A DNA stretch of 64,000 nucleotides from Solibacillus faecavium (GCF_014836905.1 NZ_JACSPZ010000010.1:86700-150699); one strand, 5' to 3'. Shown: positions 42,140-51,257, numbered from the stretch's first letter. Numbers and translations: made by a program. The notes: generated from the letters alone by a model not told the origin.

Positions 42140-43015
42140 TTACTTCTCTTTTACGGCCGGTGCGCCAAACTTTCCTTGCTGAAAATCTCGGAATGCCTCT
42201 TTGATTTCTTCCATTGTATTCATTACAAATGGTCCACCAAGAGCAATTTCTTCACGGATTGGAACGCCTGAATAAATTAACACTTTCGAACGCGAGACTG
42301 CTTTGATTTTCAACTCACTTTGATTAGTTTCTGAACCTTCTTCGTAAAAGGACAAAGTAGCTGCCCCTGTTTTAGTAATCGTTGTCTCATTATCCCCGAA
42401 CGCCATTTCTCCTGCTAGCATATATAAAAATGAATTATGGTTTTCAGGTAAAACATGTGTATACTCCGCTCCTTCGCGGAGGCTAATTTCCGTCATCGTT
42501 ATCGGGACTAAACTTTTCATTGGGCCTGTTACTCCTGCAATCTCCCCTGAATATACTCGAATGGAGCCCCCTTCAAAATTTACAACAGGCGCATCTTCTA
42601 CATATATATTTTGATAAGTTGTTTCTGTATGTTTCAGGCTTTTCGGAAGGTTCAACCATAACTGTAATGTATGAATAAGATCATCATCATAAGCTTCTTC
42701 CGCATGTCTAGCTGCCCAACCTGCATTCATATATTGAACATCGCCAGCATCTAATATGCTATATCCGCCTGCATTATCGATATGTTCAAGTCTTCCATCG
42801 ATCACATACGTTACCGTTTGGAAGCCTCGATGTGGGTGATCCGAAAATGTTCCACGTTTGAACCAGTCTTCCGCCATTAAAATAAATGGGTCAAATTCTT
42901 TATTCCTGTCTGGAGAAAGGATGAAGCCTTGCTGAATATGAGGGTAACCATTCTTGTTATATTTCGGATACCAATAATCTTTTACTTCTCTTTGAAACGT
43001 TGAATCACTCTTCAT
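42140..43015 (-). CDS. Pirin-family protein
   Basis: The 291-residue bicupin has the pirin metal site in FSDHPHRGFQTVTYVIDGRLEHID near 58-81 (His, His, His and Glu ligands) and the ARHAEEAYDDDLIHTLQLWLNLP segment near 102. The C-terminal cupin closes the fold. Bacterial pirins are iron-binding proteins; some have quercetinase activity and some modulate central enzymes. It is monocistronic, with GGGGGC before its ATG. Confidence 0.92.
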   Translation of the reverse strand: MKSDSTFQREVKDYWYPKYNKNGYPHIQQGFILSPDRNKEFDPFILMAEDWFKRGTFSDHPHRGFQTVTYVIDGRLEHIDNAGGYSILDAGDVQYMNAGWAARHAEEAYDDDLIHTLQLWLNLPKSLKHTETTYQNIYVEDAPVVNFEGGSIRVYSGEIAGVTGPMKSLVPITMTEISLREGAEYTHVLPENHNSFLYMLAGEMAFGDNETTITKTGAATLSFYEEGSETNQSELKIKAVSRSKVLIYSGVPIREEIALGGPFVMNTMEEIKEAFRDFQQGKFGAPAVKEK

Positions 43016-43148
43016 TTTAAAGCCCCCTTTGATATACTCTGCCGCCTATTAACAATTGTTTACACAACACTTATTGCATAATTAAAGTATAGATATATTC
43101 TAATTACCTCTCAAGCAATGCAACTTATCTATAATAGGTAAGTAAAAA

Positions 43149-43187
43149 GATAAAAGCGTTATCTCCAAATGGAATAACGCTTTTATC
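43149..43187 (-). terminator. Terminator of lrgAB
   Basis: GATAAAAGCGTTAT pairs perfectly with ATAACGCTTTTATC around an 11-base loop. The minus strand continues TTTTTAC. Confidence 0.88.
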
Positions 43188-43212
43188 CTATGATTTTCGT
43201 TTAATTAATTTT

Positions 43213-43887
43213 TCACATTATTAGTAGAGAAAAAAACGGAACAACAATAGCACCAATAATTGCGCTTAGTCCCATAGATAGCGAGCCTATTGATAATTCC
43301 TTTTCTCCAAATTCCTTTAGTTTTGATACCCCTGCCCCATGACTGACACTACCCATAGCAACACCACGACTAATCGGAGTATTAATTTTTGCTATTTTAT
43401 ATAAAAAAGGTCCAAGCAATACGCCTGTATACCCTGCTATCATAACTAGTACAGCTGTCAGCGGTGCAACGCCTCCAATCGATTCACTTACCTGCATTGC
43501 AACAGGTGTAGTCATAGACTTTGGCAACGCTGTATAAATAAATTCCTGTGAGGATTTAAATAGCTTTAGTATTATATAAACACTCACTAAACCTGTTAGC
43601 ATAGCTATGCATATACTTGAAATAATCGCCATTTTATACTTGTTGATTAGTAAACGCTGATTATATAGAGGATATGCTAAAGAAACCACAGCTGGACCAA
43701 GCATGATTTGAATCCATTCAGCTCCAGCCATATACGTCTCATATGGAATATTAAATATTAATAATACCGCAATTGAAAAGACGGTTACGGTGAAAAATGG
43801 TACAAGTAAGGGACTATTTATTTTTAAATATAATCTATTCATTAAAATATATAATGCAACGGTACTAATGATTATTAAGATTTGCAT
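43213..43887 (-). CDS. lrgB: LrgB/CidB-family membrane protein
   Basis: The product of about 224 residues has seven or more membrane helices. Family signatures include LPKSMTTPVAMQVSESIGG near 113 and the late MGSVSHGAGVSKLKEFG. LrgB works with the holin-like LrgA, controlling murein hydrolase activity and export of metabolites such as pyruvate or glycolate. The start at 43887 has GGAGGGG upstream. The lrgA gene overlaps it by 23 bases. Confidence 0.9.
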   Translation of the reverse strand: MQILIIISTVALYILMNRLYLKINSPLLVPFFTVTVFSIAVLLIFNIPYETYMAGAEWIQIMLGPAVVSLAYPLYNQRLLINKYKMAIISSICIAMLTGLVSVYIILKLFKSSQEFIYTALPKSMTTPVAMQVSESIGGVAPLTAVLVMIAGYTGVLLGPFLYKIAKINTPISRGVAMGSVSHGAGVSKLKEFGEKELSIGSLSMGLSAIIGAIVVPFFSLLIM

Positions 43888-44263
43888 AGTCCCCTCCATT
43901 TATTTTTTCGCCTTCTTTATTTTCTATAAATTGACTCGCCTTTCCAGTTATCACTAGCGTTACTGCGGAACTAACAAAAATTGCAACCATTAATAATATC
44001 CCTTCTAATCTTAATAATTCAGGGTATTCGATCAAACCAACAGTTGCCGGAATATAAAATAAAGTTAAATATAAAATCATAAAACTTGCTCCATCTTTAA
44101 TATATTCAACTTTTATAATACCGGTCATCAAACAAATCCAAAGCAATAGAAGACCAATTATACTAGAAGGAATAAATATTCCAGTCCAGCTTACAATAAC
44201 CTGACCTATAAAATAGAAAATCCATAAAATAAATATTTGGGCAATAATACGTATTATTTTCAT
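43865..44263 (-). CDS. lrgA: LrgA/CidA-family holin-like protein
   Basis: The 132-residue product has four hydrophobic helices and the LrgA/CidA hallmark IPSSIIGLLLLWICLM near 31. LYLTLFYIPATVGLIEY follows near 66, then a charged C-terminal tail. It forms a membrane complex with LrgB. AAGGGG lies 5 bases before the ATG. The reading frame overlaps lrgB. A terminator separates the pair from the amidase gene upstream. Confidence 0.9.
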   Translation of the reverse strand: MKIIRIIAQIFILWIFYFIGQVIVSWTGIFIPSSIIGLLLLWICLMTGIIKVEYIKDGASFMILYLTLFYIPATVGLIEYPELLRLEGILLMVAIFVSSAVTLVITGKASQFIENKEGEKINGGDYANLNNH

Positions 44264-44328
44264 AGAGGCCCCTTCTTTCTAAAACGGACATTAACGGATA
44301 TTTAGCTTCTACAAATAAGCCATAATCG

Positions 44329-44382
44329 GAAAAAGATAAAACAATTACAATAAGATAACTTAACACTGTAATTGTTTTTATC
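44329..44382 (-). terminator. Terminator of the amide-transport operon
   Basis: On the minus strand GATAAAAACAATTACA pairs with TGTAATTGTTTTATC around a 17-base loop, followed by TTTTTCC. It closes the transporter-amidase operon. Confidence 0.85.
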
Positions 44383-44420
44383 TTCACACTTTCTAAATAT
44401 TCAGAAATATTAAGAGGCAA

Positions 44421-45374
44421 TTATTCATCTTTTAAAATGACATCTGCATATTTCTTTTCAATTTTCGCTACAAGCGAGTAATTTGTATCTACCATATTTC
44501 CTACATAAAGCTTTCCGATTTGGGTAAGTGCCTGATAAGCTTCAAACTTATCCCATCCCATTTCCTCCATCCAGTAAATCAACTCAGAGTACGCAATTTT
44601 AGCTGCATCCTCCATTGGCCTTGCACTACCTACTACCATATATTCTGTTTCACTTTCTATACGTGGCCATTCAATACTTTTTTGTTTAATAAGTTCAAAC
44701 TTTAGTGTTACGCGCGCTGATACTTCAAGAGCTACACCGCATAATTCTCCATCTCCTTGACCGGCATGACAGTCTCCAGTATAGAAAAATGCCCCTTTAT
44801 TTTTAACAGGTAAATAGACTTTATTTCCTGGTTTCACATCCGGAACATCCATGTTTCCGCCATGTTTATGCGGGGTTAATGAAGATATTGATTCTAATTC
44901 AGGTGCTGTACCAATAGTTCCTAGGAAAGGTCGCCATGGGAAAGATAATTGCTTATTATGAGTTACCATCCCGTCCTCAATTTTATAAATCCAAACCTTT
45001 TCAGGTAGTGGTTCTTGTAGAGAAGGAGTTAAATCTGTGGAACTTAATCCGCCAAAACTTTCTTTTAGCGCACTAACCGCCCAATCTCGGTCAGGTTGAA
45101 TATCTATAATATGAACTACTAATGTATCGCCAGGCTCTGCTCCTTCTATATAGATTGGACCTGTTTGAGGATTTAAGCCTTTTACATCGACCAATACAAC
45201 AGACGGAAGATCATTTTCATTTGTAACTCGATTGCCAAATGCATCTTTTGTGTGAATTTCTACAACCTCACCTGGTTTTACAACGGCAATTGGTTCTAAA
45301 TATTTAGAATAAACATAGCTATGTTCTCCTGGTTGAGTGATTACTGTTACTTGGTTCTCTTGAATTTTTACCAT
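44421..45374 (-). CDS. Acetamidase/formamidase-family amidohydrolase
   Basis: The product of about 317 residues belongs to the FmdA_AmdA family, which hydrolyses formamide, acetamide or other short-chain amides to ammonia and the acid. Recognisable parts are GPIYIEGAEPGDTLVVHI near 80, the FLGTIGTAP segment near 150, and GDCHAGQGDGELCGVALE near 203, which holds metal-site residues. The start at 45374 has GGAGGG upstream. It is the last gene of an operon with a five-component amide-type ABC transporter, so imported amide is cut in the same unit for nitrogen. Confidence 0.93.
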   Translation of the reverse strand: MVKIQENQVTVITQPGEHSYVYSKYLEPIAVVKPGEVVEIHTKDAFGNRVTNENDLPSVVLVDVKGLNPQTGPIYIEGAEPGDTLVVHIIDIQPDRDWAVSALKESFGGLSSTDLTPSLQEPLPEKVWIYKIEDGMVTHNKQLSFPWRPFLGTIGTAPELESISSLTPHKHGGNMDVPDVKPGNKVYLPVKNKGAFFYTGDCHAGQGDGELCGVALEVSARVTLKFELIKQKSIEWPRIESETEYMVVGSARPMEDAAKIAYSELIYWMEEMGWDKFEAYQALTQIGKLYVGNMVDTNYSLVAKIEKKYADVILKDE

Positions 45375-45392
45375 TTCATATCCCTCCATTAT

Positions 45393-46091
45393 TTAAACTG
45401 CTAAATACTCTTTCAGTAAATCATAATTTTTTATGTCATCACCCTGAATCTCCTGGGCAATCTTCCCTTTATCCATTGCGTAACAGCGTTGGGAAATAGC
45501 TTGTATAAGTCCAATATGCTGTTCAACCAACAGTACGGTAATACCTAAATCTTTATTTATTTGTTTAATGATTTCTCCAATTTCTTGTACCAAATTTGGC
45601 TGGATGCCTTCAGTAGGTTCATCTAAAATTAATAATTCAGGATTCCCTACCAATGCCCTCCCTAATGATAAAGCTGCCTGTTCGCCTCCGCTTAATGTTC
45701 CTGCTTTTTGTTTACGTCTTTCGAATAATTTAGGGAAATAATTATAAATTATTTCAAAGTCTAAATTTCCGCTTTTCTTATTAATTAATTTTCCCATCCT
45801 TAAATTTTCTTCAACAGTTAACATGGGAAAAACTTGATGACCTTGTGGTACGTAGCCCATACCTTCCCATGCACGCTCATGAGCTTTTTTATTCGTTACA
45901 GCTTTTGAATTATAAATTAGCTCCCCTTTATTTATAGGAACTAAGCCAATAATTGACTTAACTAATGTGCTCTTTCCAATTCCGTTACGACCTATTATAG
46001 AAACAATTTCTTTGGATTCTATAACTAAATCTAAATCCCGCACAATCATTATTTTTCCATATCCTGCTTCCATATTATTGATTTTCAGCAT
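45393..46091 (-). CDS. Amide/urea ABC transporter ATPase (UrtE/LivF type)
   Basis: The 232-residue ATPase has Walker A GRNGIGKST near 37, signature LSGGEQAALS near 137 and Walker B LLILDEPTEGIQP near 157. The GIQP variant after Walker B and the MGYVPQGHQVFPMLTVEENL segment mark the UrtE/LivF group. It forms the second of two different ATPase subunits on the inner membrane face. It follows the other ATPase gene by 11 bases and precedes the amidase gene by 18. Confidence 0.92.
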   Translation of the reverse strand: MLKINNMEAGYGKIMIVRDLDLVIESKEIVSIIGRNGIGKSTLVKSIIGLVPINKGELIYNSKAVTNKKAHERAWEGMGYVPQGHQVFPMLTVEENLRMGKLINKKSGNLDFEIIYNYFPKLFERRKQKAGTLSGGEQAALSLGRALVGNPELLILDEPTEGIQPNLVQEIGEIIKQINKDLGITVLLVEQHIGLIQAISQRCYAMDKGKIAQEIQGDDIKNYDLLKEYLAV

Positions 46092-46102
46092 TAGACCACC
46101 TC

Positions 46103-46831
46103 CTACGATTGTCCAAGGTAGATCTCTACTACCTTTTCATTGTTTTCAATATCTTCAATCGTCCCTTCAGCAAATTTTTTACCTAAGTGTAATACTGTAA
46201 CTTGTTGTGCTAGAGACCGAACAAACTCCATATCGTGATCTATGAATAGAATCGTAATTCCATTGTTATTTATCTTTTTAATTAAGTTTGAGATAAATTG
46301 AGTTTCTTCAGGTCCCATTCCAGCGACAGGTTCATCCAATAGAAGCAACGTAGGGTCATTTGCGATTGCCATCCCCATCTCTAAAGATTGTTGTTGACCA
46401 TGCGACAAATTATTAACCGTTTCACCTTTTAAGTGTGTTAAATTAAATTCTTCCAATAAGTAATTTATTTTTTCCTCTAATGCCTTTTTTGAATACGTAC
46501 GTTGTGCAGCAATTCTTAAGTTTTCATAAACTGTAAGGTCTCCAAAAACACCCGGCACCTGCATTTTTATGCTAATCCCTTCTTTAAAACGATCCCACTT
46601 CTTCATATGTGCAAGTGATTTACCTTTGTACAATATTTGACCATCACTCGGGTCAAAGATTCCCATGATCATTTTAAAAATAGTACTTTTCCCTGCGCCA
46701 TTGGGGCCAATTAAGCAATGCAGCTCCCCTTTTCTAATAACTAAATCCACTTCATCTACAGCTCTTAACCCTCCAAAGGATTTACCAACATTTGATAACT
46801 TCAATATAGGTTCACTATTTTGTACTTGCAT
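46103..46831 (-). CDS. Amide/urea ABC transporter ATPase (UrtD/LivG type)
   Basis: The product of about 242 residues has Walker A GPNGAGKST near 45, signature LSHGQQQSLEMGMA near 148 and Walker B LLLLDEPVAGMGPEET near 168. This matches UrtD-type ATPases, which carry a LSHGQ signature and a GM-P-E-T tail. The start at 46831 has GGGGGG 9 bases upstream. The longer frame to 46900 runs into the permease gene. It overlaps that permease gene by 17 bases. Confidence 0.92.
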   Translation of the reverse strand: MQVQNSEPILKLSNVGKSFGGLRAVDEVDLVIRKGELHCLIGPNGAGKSTIFKMIMGIFDPSDGQILYKGKSLAHMKKWDRFKEGISIKMQVPGVFGDLTVYENLRIAAQRTYSKKALEEKINYLLEEFNLTHLKGETVNNLSHGQQQSLEMGMAIANDPTLLLLDEPVAGMGPEETQFISNLIKKINNNGITILFIDHDMEFVRSLAQQVTVLHLGKKFAEGTIEDIENNEKVVEIYLGQS

Positions 46832-47870
46832 CTTGTAAAGCCCCCCTCTTTTTCGGGTTTTTTTGAAGTTGTTGATAAAGGGAGCTAACACCTTTATCAC
46901 TTAATGAAAATAGCGTTTGAATAAGGCCATTAGGCACAAATAACATTACAACTATTAACACCACTCCTAAAATAATCAGTGCATATTGGTTACCGGAAGC
47001 AGCAAGTTGTTGTGAACCCCAATAATAAATTAAAGTAAAAATAATCCCTGCAGAAAGATTTTTACGACCAGCAGCAGCTACTAAAACTATAGGGAGTGTT
47101 GCAGCAGTTAAGTTTAATGTTGCAGGTGTTAAATAACTCCCCCAGATGGCGTATAATATCCCGCCTAAAGCAGCAATTGCTCCACCTAATGCAAATACAG
47201 CAAGTTGATATTTTGGAACGTTATAGCCTAACAGTTGTGTACGATCACGATTTTCACGAATGGCAATAAGAGCATAACCGTATCTTGAAATCATCAAATA
47301 TTTAATCCCGATAAATACAGCTATTATGGCTAGGAGAATGAAGTAATATAAACTATTGCCCTGTAGCACAAAACTGCCCATTTGAATTGTAGGTATTCCA
47401 TTAATACCGTTAAAACCGCCTAATAAAATATTACCTATCTTCCATTGTGGTCCTGCAGTTTGCGCTAAAAATGTTTCGATTCCAACTGCCAAACACAATG
47501 TAATTAACCCTACAAATACATCGTTAATGCCTCCGTAGAAAATAAAGTAACCTATAACTGTAGCAATTAAAGCACCAAATAAAACACCAATAATCAGTGC
47601 AATAAAATTAAATTGTGCATTATTAATGTTCATCGTTAAGATGGCGTAAAAATAACCGCTTAGTCCAAAAAACAAAGCTTGTCCAAAACTAAAGATGCCA
47701 CCATACCCCCAGACCAGGCTTACACTTATTGATAATAAAACCATCGTTAGAAAATAGGACAGATTCAATACATTGTATGCAGTAGTCATTAGAGGATAAA
47801 TTAATAGAGTTAAAAATAATCCAATCATCACTATATTTTCAGTGTTTAATTTAAATAGTTTATTTTGCAT
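46815..47870 (-). CDS. Amide/urea ABC transporter permease (UrtC/LivM type)
   Basis: The 351-residue permease has about nine membrane helices. The family signature is GYGGIFSFGQALFFGLSGYFYA near 55, and the cytoplasmic coupling loop is REMRDR-like (AIRENRDRTQLLGYNVPKYQL) near 208. It pairs with the LivH-type permease encoded one base upstream. Its start codon follows that gene's TAA directly, which suggests translational coupling. Confidence 0.92.
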   Translation of the reverse strand: MQNKLFKLNTENIVMIGLFLTLLIYPLMTTAYNVLNLSYFLTMVLLSISVSLVWGYGGIFSFGQALFFGLSGYFYAILTMNINNAQFNFIALIIGVLFGALIATVIGYFIFYGGINDVFVGLITLCLAVGIETFLAQTAGPQWKIGNILLGGFNGINGIPTIQMGSFVLQGNSLYYFILLAIIAVFIGIKYLMISRYGYALIAIRENRDRTQLLGYNVPKYQLAVFALGGAIAALGGILYAIWGSYLTPATLNLTAATLPIVLVAAAGRKNLSAGIIFTLIYYWGSQQLAASGNQYALIILGVVLIVVMLFVPNGLIQTLFSLSDKGVSSLYQQLQKNPKKRGALQDASTK

Positions 47871-47871
47871 A

Positions 47872-48747
47872 TTATTTACCCCTTACCTTTAGAAATTTTG
47901 ATTCAACGAAGCCAGATAAACCAAGAGGCAATAATCTAATGACTAAAATTGTTACAACTAATAAACCTAAACGACCATAAAGTGTTCCCCATATATAATC
48001 TACACCTGTATTAACGATTCCAAGCATTGTCCCAGACATAACTGTTCCTATTAAAGCGTTGGCACCACCTACAATAACCGTTACGAAACTTGGCGTTAAA
48101 AATCCATTTCCAAATGTCGGAGAAACCGTCATTGTCGCTGCGTATAAAGCACCTGTTAAACCTGCTAAAGCAGAACCTAGTACGAATGTTAAAGAATAGT
48201 ATTTTTCAGTATTAACCCCTAATGATTTTGCTATATCATTTTTTTGGATAGTAGCTCTCGATAATAGACCAAAGCGAGTATGCATAAATAACCAATAGAT
48301 GAAAATTAGAATAAATACAGCTACAAAAAACAAACAAATTCTGTATACGGAGTAGGAGCTACCGAAGATCGTTACCGCTCCTAATGGTGTAGCAGGACTT
48401 TGCATCGAAGGTCCAAATACGATAAGCATTAACTGACCTAATACCATGCTTATACCAAAAGTTACAACTACCGAATCTATCGTTCTACCATATAATTTAC
48501 TGATTATTAATTTATCGATTATAAAGCCTATTAAGCCAACAACTAAAACACTCAGTACAATTGCTAATATGAAGGGTACCCCACTCATTACAGCAATACT
48601 TGCTGTATAGGCACCTAACATAATAAATTCACCATGAGCCAGGTTTATAATCCCCATCATTCCAAAAATAATAGCTAAGCCTACTGCCGATAAAACAAGG
48701 AAGGCAAAGTTATCCATAAACTGATACAAAAGCTCAAATGATTTCAT
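47872..48747 (-). CDS. Amide/urea ABC transporter permease (UrtB/LivH type)
   Basis: The 291-residue permease has about eight membrane helices. The LivH-type signature is GMMGIINLAHGEFIMLGAY near 28-46, and the coupling segment is AIAKSLGVNTEKYYSLTFVLGSALAGLTGAL near 175. It forms the membrane channel with the LivM-type subunit. A small hairpin (48768-48792) separates it from the binding-protein gene and probably makes the receptor the most abundant component. Confidence 0.92.
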   Translation of the reverse strand: MKSFELLYQFMDNFAFLVLSAVGLAIIFGMMGIINLAHGEFIMLGAYTASIAVMSGVPFILAIVLSVLVVGLIGFIIDKLIISKLYGRTIDSVVVTFGISMVLGQLMLIVFGPSMQSPATPLGAVTIFGSSYSVYRICLFFVAVFILIFIYWLFMHTRFGLLSRATIQKNDIAKSLGVNTEKYYSLTFVLGSALAGLTGALYAATMTVSPTFGNGFLTPSFVTVIVGGANALIGTVMSGTMLGIVNTGVDYIWGTLYGRLGLLVVTILVIRLLPLGLSGFVESKFLKVRGK

Positions 48748-48767
48748 AGATTCTACCCCCTTTTTGT

Positions 48768-48792
48768 GAAAGGCGCTTTAAAAACGCCTTTC
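48768..48792 (-). terminator. Intra-operon hairpin after the binding-protein gene
   Basis: GAAAGGCG pairs with CGCCTTTC around a 9-base loop. It lies between the receptor and permease genes, where a weak terminator or mRNA-stabilising stem is common. Confidence 0.6.
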
Positions 48793-48800
48793 ATCAATTT

Positions 48801-50078
48801 TTAATCAAGTGGATTATATTGTACAAATTCAGGTTTAGTAGTTAAATCAACACCCTTTTCAGTTGAAAGCCAATCAGGTACAATTGCCTCCCATTGCTTA
48901 GGGAAAGTAATCTCATGCCCTTTACCGCTATGAGCTAAATAAACATTTCGAATTGCATGATGAGTTTTACCATCGATAGTGACTAAACCAGCAGGGCCAT
49001 CATAACTAATTCCAGTTTCCAATGCTTCAATTACAGCATCAGTTTCAGTAGTACCGGCCTTTTCAACCGCTTTAGCCCAAAGCATAATTGCCGAATATTC
49101 AGCTTCTGCTTCCATCCCTACATATTTATCGTCAGGGAACATTTTATAAAACTTATCAACAAATTCCTGAGCTTTTGGTGCAATTTCTAAATCACTTTTA
49201 CCTAACTCCTCCATAAATGTTGCAGTTACATACATATTTTCTAATGCTGGCGGCTGGAACCTCAAATGTTCATAGGCCTGTGCCATATTAACCGTAGTAC
49301 CCATTGGAATATCTCTAACGCCTGAATTTGCCCATTGACCATAAAAAGCAGATTGTTCCGCACCAGCTAATAACGTAATTAATACATCCGGATCTGCATC
49401 TTTTATACGGGAGATTGTGCTACTAAATTGTGAAACACCTAGTGGTATGAATTCTTCTCCTACAATTTCTCCACCATTCTCGACAGTTTCTTTATATACC
49501 CAATCCGCTGAAATCTGACCGAAGTTATAATCAGCTGCAATTACATAAACTTTTGGACCATAGTCTTTAATTAAGCCTTCCATTAATGTTTGAATTTGAT
49601 GTTCAGGAACGCCTCCAGTTGCAAAGGTATATTTACTTGCAACCCCACCTTCATATTGATTGTTATAGAAGTATAGTATTTTGTTTTGCTCGACGATTGG
49701 TCGAATGGCTTCACGAGATGCACTTGACACAGCCCCCATCAATACATCCACCTCATCTTGTAAAATAAGTTTTCTAGCTAACTCCTGGAATTTGGTGTTA
49801 TCTGACTGCGTATCAGGAGCAATTAATTGAACTTGTTTACCTAATAGTCCACCGCTTTCATTAATTTCCGATACAGCTAATTCAGCAGCATGTAATTTTT
49901 GTAGTCCGATTAATGAAAAGTCTCCTGAGTGATCTTCTAATAGACCTAATTTAATCGTATCTTTTCCCGCTGCACTAGCATCCTTATCACTCTCTTCGCT
50001 ATTGCATGCTGCTAAAAATAGCATAGAGAGTAGAGAAGTCAGGACTAGCCCTTTTCTAAGGTTAAATAATTTTTTCAT
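48801..50078 (-). CDS. Amide/urea ABC transporter substrate-binding lipoprotein
   Basis: The product of about 425 residues has a lipoprotein signal (lipobox FLAACN, Cys near 25). Its type-1 periplasmic-binding fold belongs to the UrtA/FmdD/AmiC branch: IKLGLLEDHSGDFSLIGLQKLHAAELAVSEINESGG near 42, ADYNFGQISADWV near 195. This branch binds urea, formamide or acetamide rather than branched-chain amino acids. The ATG at 50078 has GGAGG 10 bases upstream; an ATG two codons earlier is possible. It is the first gene of the operon and lies behind a promoter flanked by nitrogen-regulator boxes. Confidence 0.92.
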   Translation of the reverse strand: MKKLFNLRKGLVLTSLLSMLFLAACNSEESDKDASAAGKDTIKLGLLEDHSGDFSLIGLQKLHAAELAVSEINESGGLLGKQVQLIAPDTQSDNTKFQELARKLILQDEVDVLMGAVSSASREAIRPIVEQNKILYFYNNQYEGGVASKYTFATGGVPEHQIQTLMEGLIKDYGPKVYVIAADYNFGQISADWVYKETVENGGEIVGEEFIPLGVSQFSSTISRIKDADPDVLITLLAGAEQSAFYGQWANSGVRDIPMGTTVNMAQAYEHLRFQPPALENMYVTATFMEELGKSDLEIAPKAQEFVDKFYKMFPDDKYVGMEAEAEYSAIMLWAKAVEKAGTTETDAVIEALETGISYDGPAGLVTIDGKTHHAIRNVYLAHSGKGHEITFPKQWEAIVPDWLSTEKGVDLTTKPEFVQYNPLD

Positions 50079-50106
50079 GAACATTACACCTCCAAAATAG
50101 ATTCAA

Positions 50107-50123
50107 TGTTAGTCTTTCTAACA
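50107..50123. promoter_or_regulatory. TnrA/GlnR box 1
   Basis: TGTTAGTCTTTCTAACA matches the consensus TGTNAN7TNACA at every defined position. It lies just downstream of the predicted transcription start of the amide operon, where bound regulator would block transcription. Confidence 0.75.
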
Positions 50124-50130
50124 TAAAAGG

Positions 50131-50159
50131 AATATATCACGCTAATTTTTAATGGTCAA
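50131..50159 (-). promoter_or_regulatory. Sigma-A promoter of the amide-transport operon
   Basis: On the minus strand TTGACC (50154-50159) and TATATT (50131-50136) are 17 bases apart. The predicted start of transcription falls near 50124, about 45 bases before the first gene. Confidence 0.78.
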
Positions 50160-50191
50160 TATCGCTAAAAACCATACAATTACTTTATCCA

Positions 50192-50208
50192 TGTTATAAA
50201 ACTTAACA
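50192..50208. promoter_or_regulatory. TnrA/GlnR box 2
   Basis: TGTTATAAAACTTAACA matches TGTNAN7TNACA at every defined position. It is centred about 75 bases upstream of the predicted start and 85 bases from box 1, a spacing that would place both boxes on the same DNA face. The rest of the gap to 50480 is AT-rich, with nothing else recognised. Confidence 0.7.
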
Positions 50209-50480
50209 AATATTTATAGTTAATGTGTAATTTAGGATTATTCGTTTATATGGGTTAAATTTAAATAACCTATCGAATTACGATTTAGTCGCCTAAAGTA
50301 TGCTGAATATTCTAAATTTTCTCTAATTGGTAAAATATGTTTTTAGAATAATATTATCAATTTCATGTTATATAAAATTTTTTTCTTAGTAGCATTTGAA
50401 GTAGGTTTAAATACTATTAGAAGTAATTGTTTCGGAACGGGATTTGTAAACATCCATAGAACTCTTGTTTTTTCGCAAAT

Positions 50481-50511
50481 AAAAAAAGATGCCCACCTTT
50501 ACATGGACACC
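50481..50511 (-). terminator. Terminator of the YdhK gene
   Basis: GGTGTCCA pairs with TGGGCATC (two G-U pairs) on the minus strand, followed by seven T. It begins 9 bases past the stop. Confidence 0.75.
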
Positions 50512-50520
50512 TTTCTGATT

Positions 50521-51138
50521 TTATTTAGAAGATAGTTCGCTTTCTGTTACCCATTTATGATTTTTTACTTGTTCTCCTGTTGTGGAAGTAAAATCAATCA
50601 TATAAACCGTTGTTTCTACAGCTGAATCTATTATGGCAGTTGCTCCCTGCATTCCTTCCATATGATCCGCATCAAGTAATACTTCTTCTCCCGATTCTAA
50701 AGGCGCTTCACCTGCGTCCTCTATTTCTTCATGAATAACCCATTTATGATCTTTAACGGTTTCTCCTCCCGTAGTCGGTGTATAGGAAACCGTGTATACC
50801 GTTGTATCAAAAGCTCCTGCAATTGTGGCTTCCGCATTTTTCATACCAGGCATGTGATTGGTTTGAATCACTGCGTTGCTTCCAACAGGAAATGTTGGAT
50901 TTTGGGCTTCTTTTAAATTTTCTGGTACTTCGCCTGTCCCCGAATGGTTCATTGAAGAATGATCCATGTCTTTCTCGCTATCATTTTCTGCACCTTCACT
51001 TTGTTCATTTAACATTCCGTTTGTTTCTTCCTGTGTTGTTTTATTTTGAGTAGTATCTTCATCCCCTTCCCCGCCACACGCAGCAAGTGCTAATGCAGCA
51101 GATAGAGAAATAATGCCCATCTTAAATTTAGTATTCAT
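50521..51138 (-). CDS. YdhK-type lipoprotein with two DUF1541 repeats
   Basis: The 205-residue lipoprotein has lipobox LAACGG near 21 and an acidic, His/Met-containing linker (DMDHSSMNHSG). Two tandem DUF1541 repeats follow (about 87-140 and 150-203). Each repeat has the order M-GM-A-A-I-A-TTVY, then VKDHKWV or VKNHKWV. The Met- and His-rich motifs HMPGMKNA and HMEGMQGA suggest copper or other metal binding, as proposed for relatives near copper genes. It is surface-anchored and transcribed alone. Confidence 0.9.
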   Translation of the reverse strand: MNTKFKMGIISLSAALALAACGGEGDEDTTQNKTTQEETNGMLNEQSEGAENDSEKDMDHSSMNHSGTGEVPENLKEAQNPTFPVGSNAVIQTNHMPGMKNAEATIAGAFDTTVYTVSYTPTTGGETVKDHKWVIHEEIEDAGEAPLESGEEVLLDADHMEGMQGATAIIDSAVETTVYMIDFTSTTGEQVKNHKWVTESELSSK

Positions 51139-51257
51139 TGTCTATCCCTCCTAGCTATTAACGTATTTACCCTTAGTGTGTAAAGCTAAACTGGGAAATT
51201 GGGAATCCCCATGTTGGGATTGCAATTCAAATGGACGCTAAATGCTCATTTTATACA

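Noticed and set aside
44163..44420. An 85-codon minus-strand ORF between the amidase and lrgA
   Set aside because: It starts at TTG without a ribosome site, runs through a perfect intrinsic terminator stem and overlaps lrgA by 100 bases in another frame.
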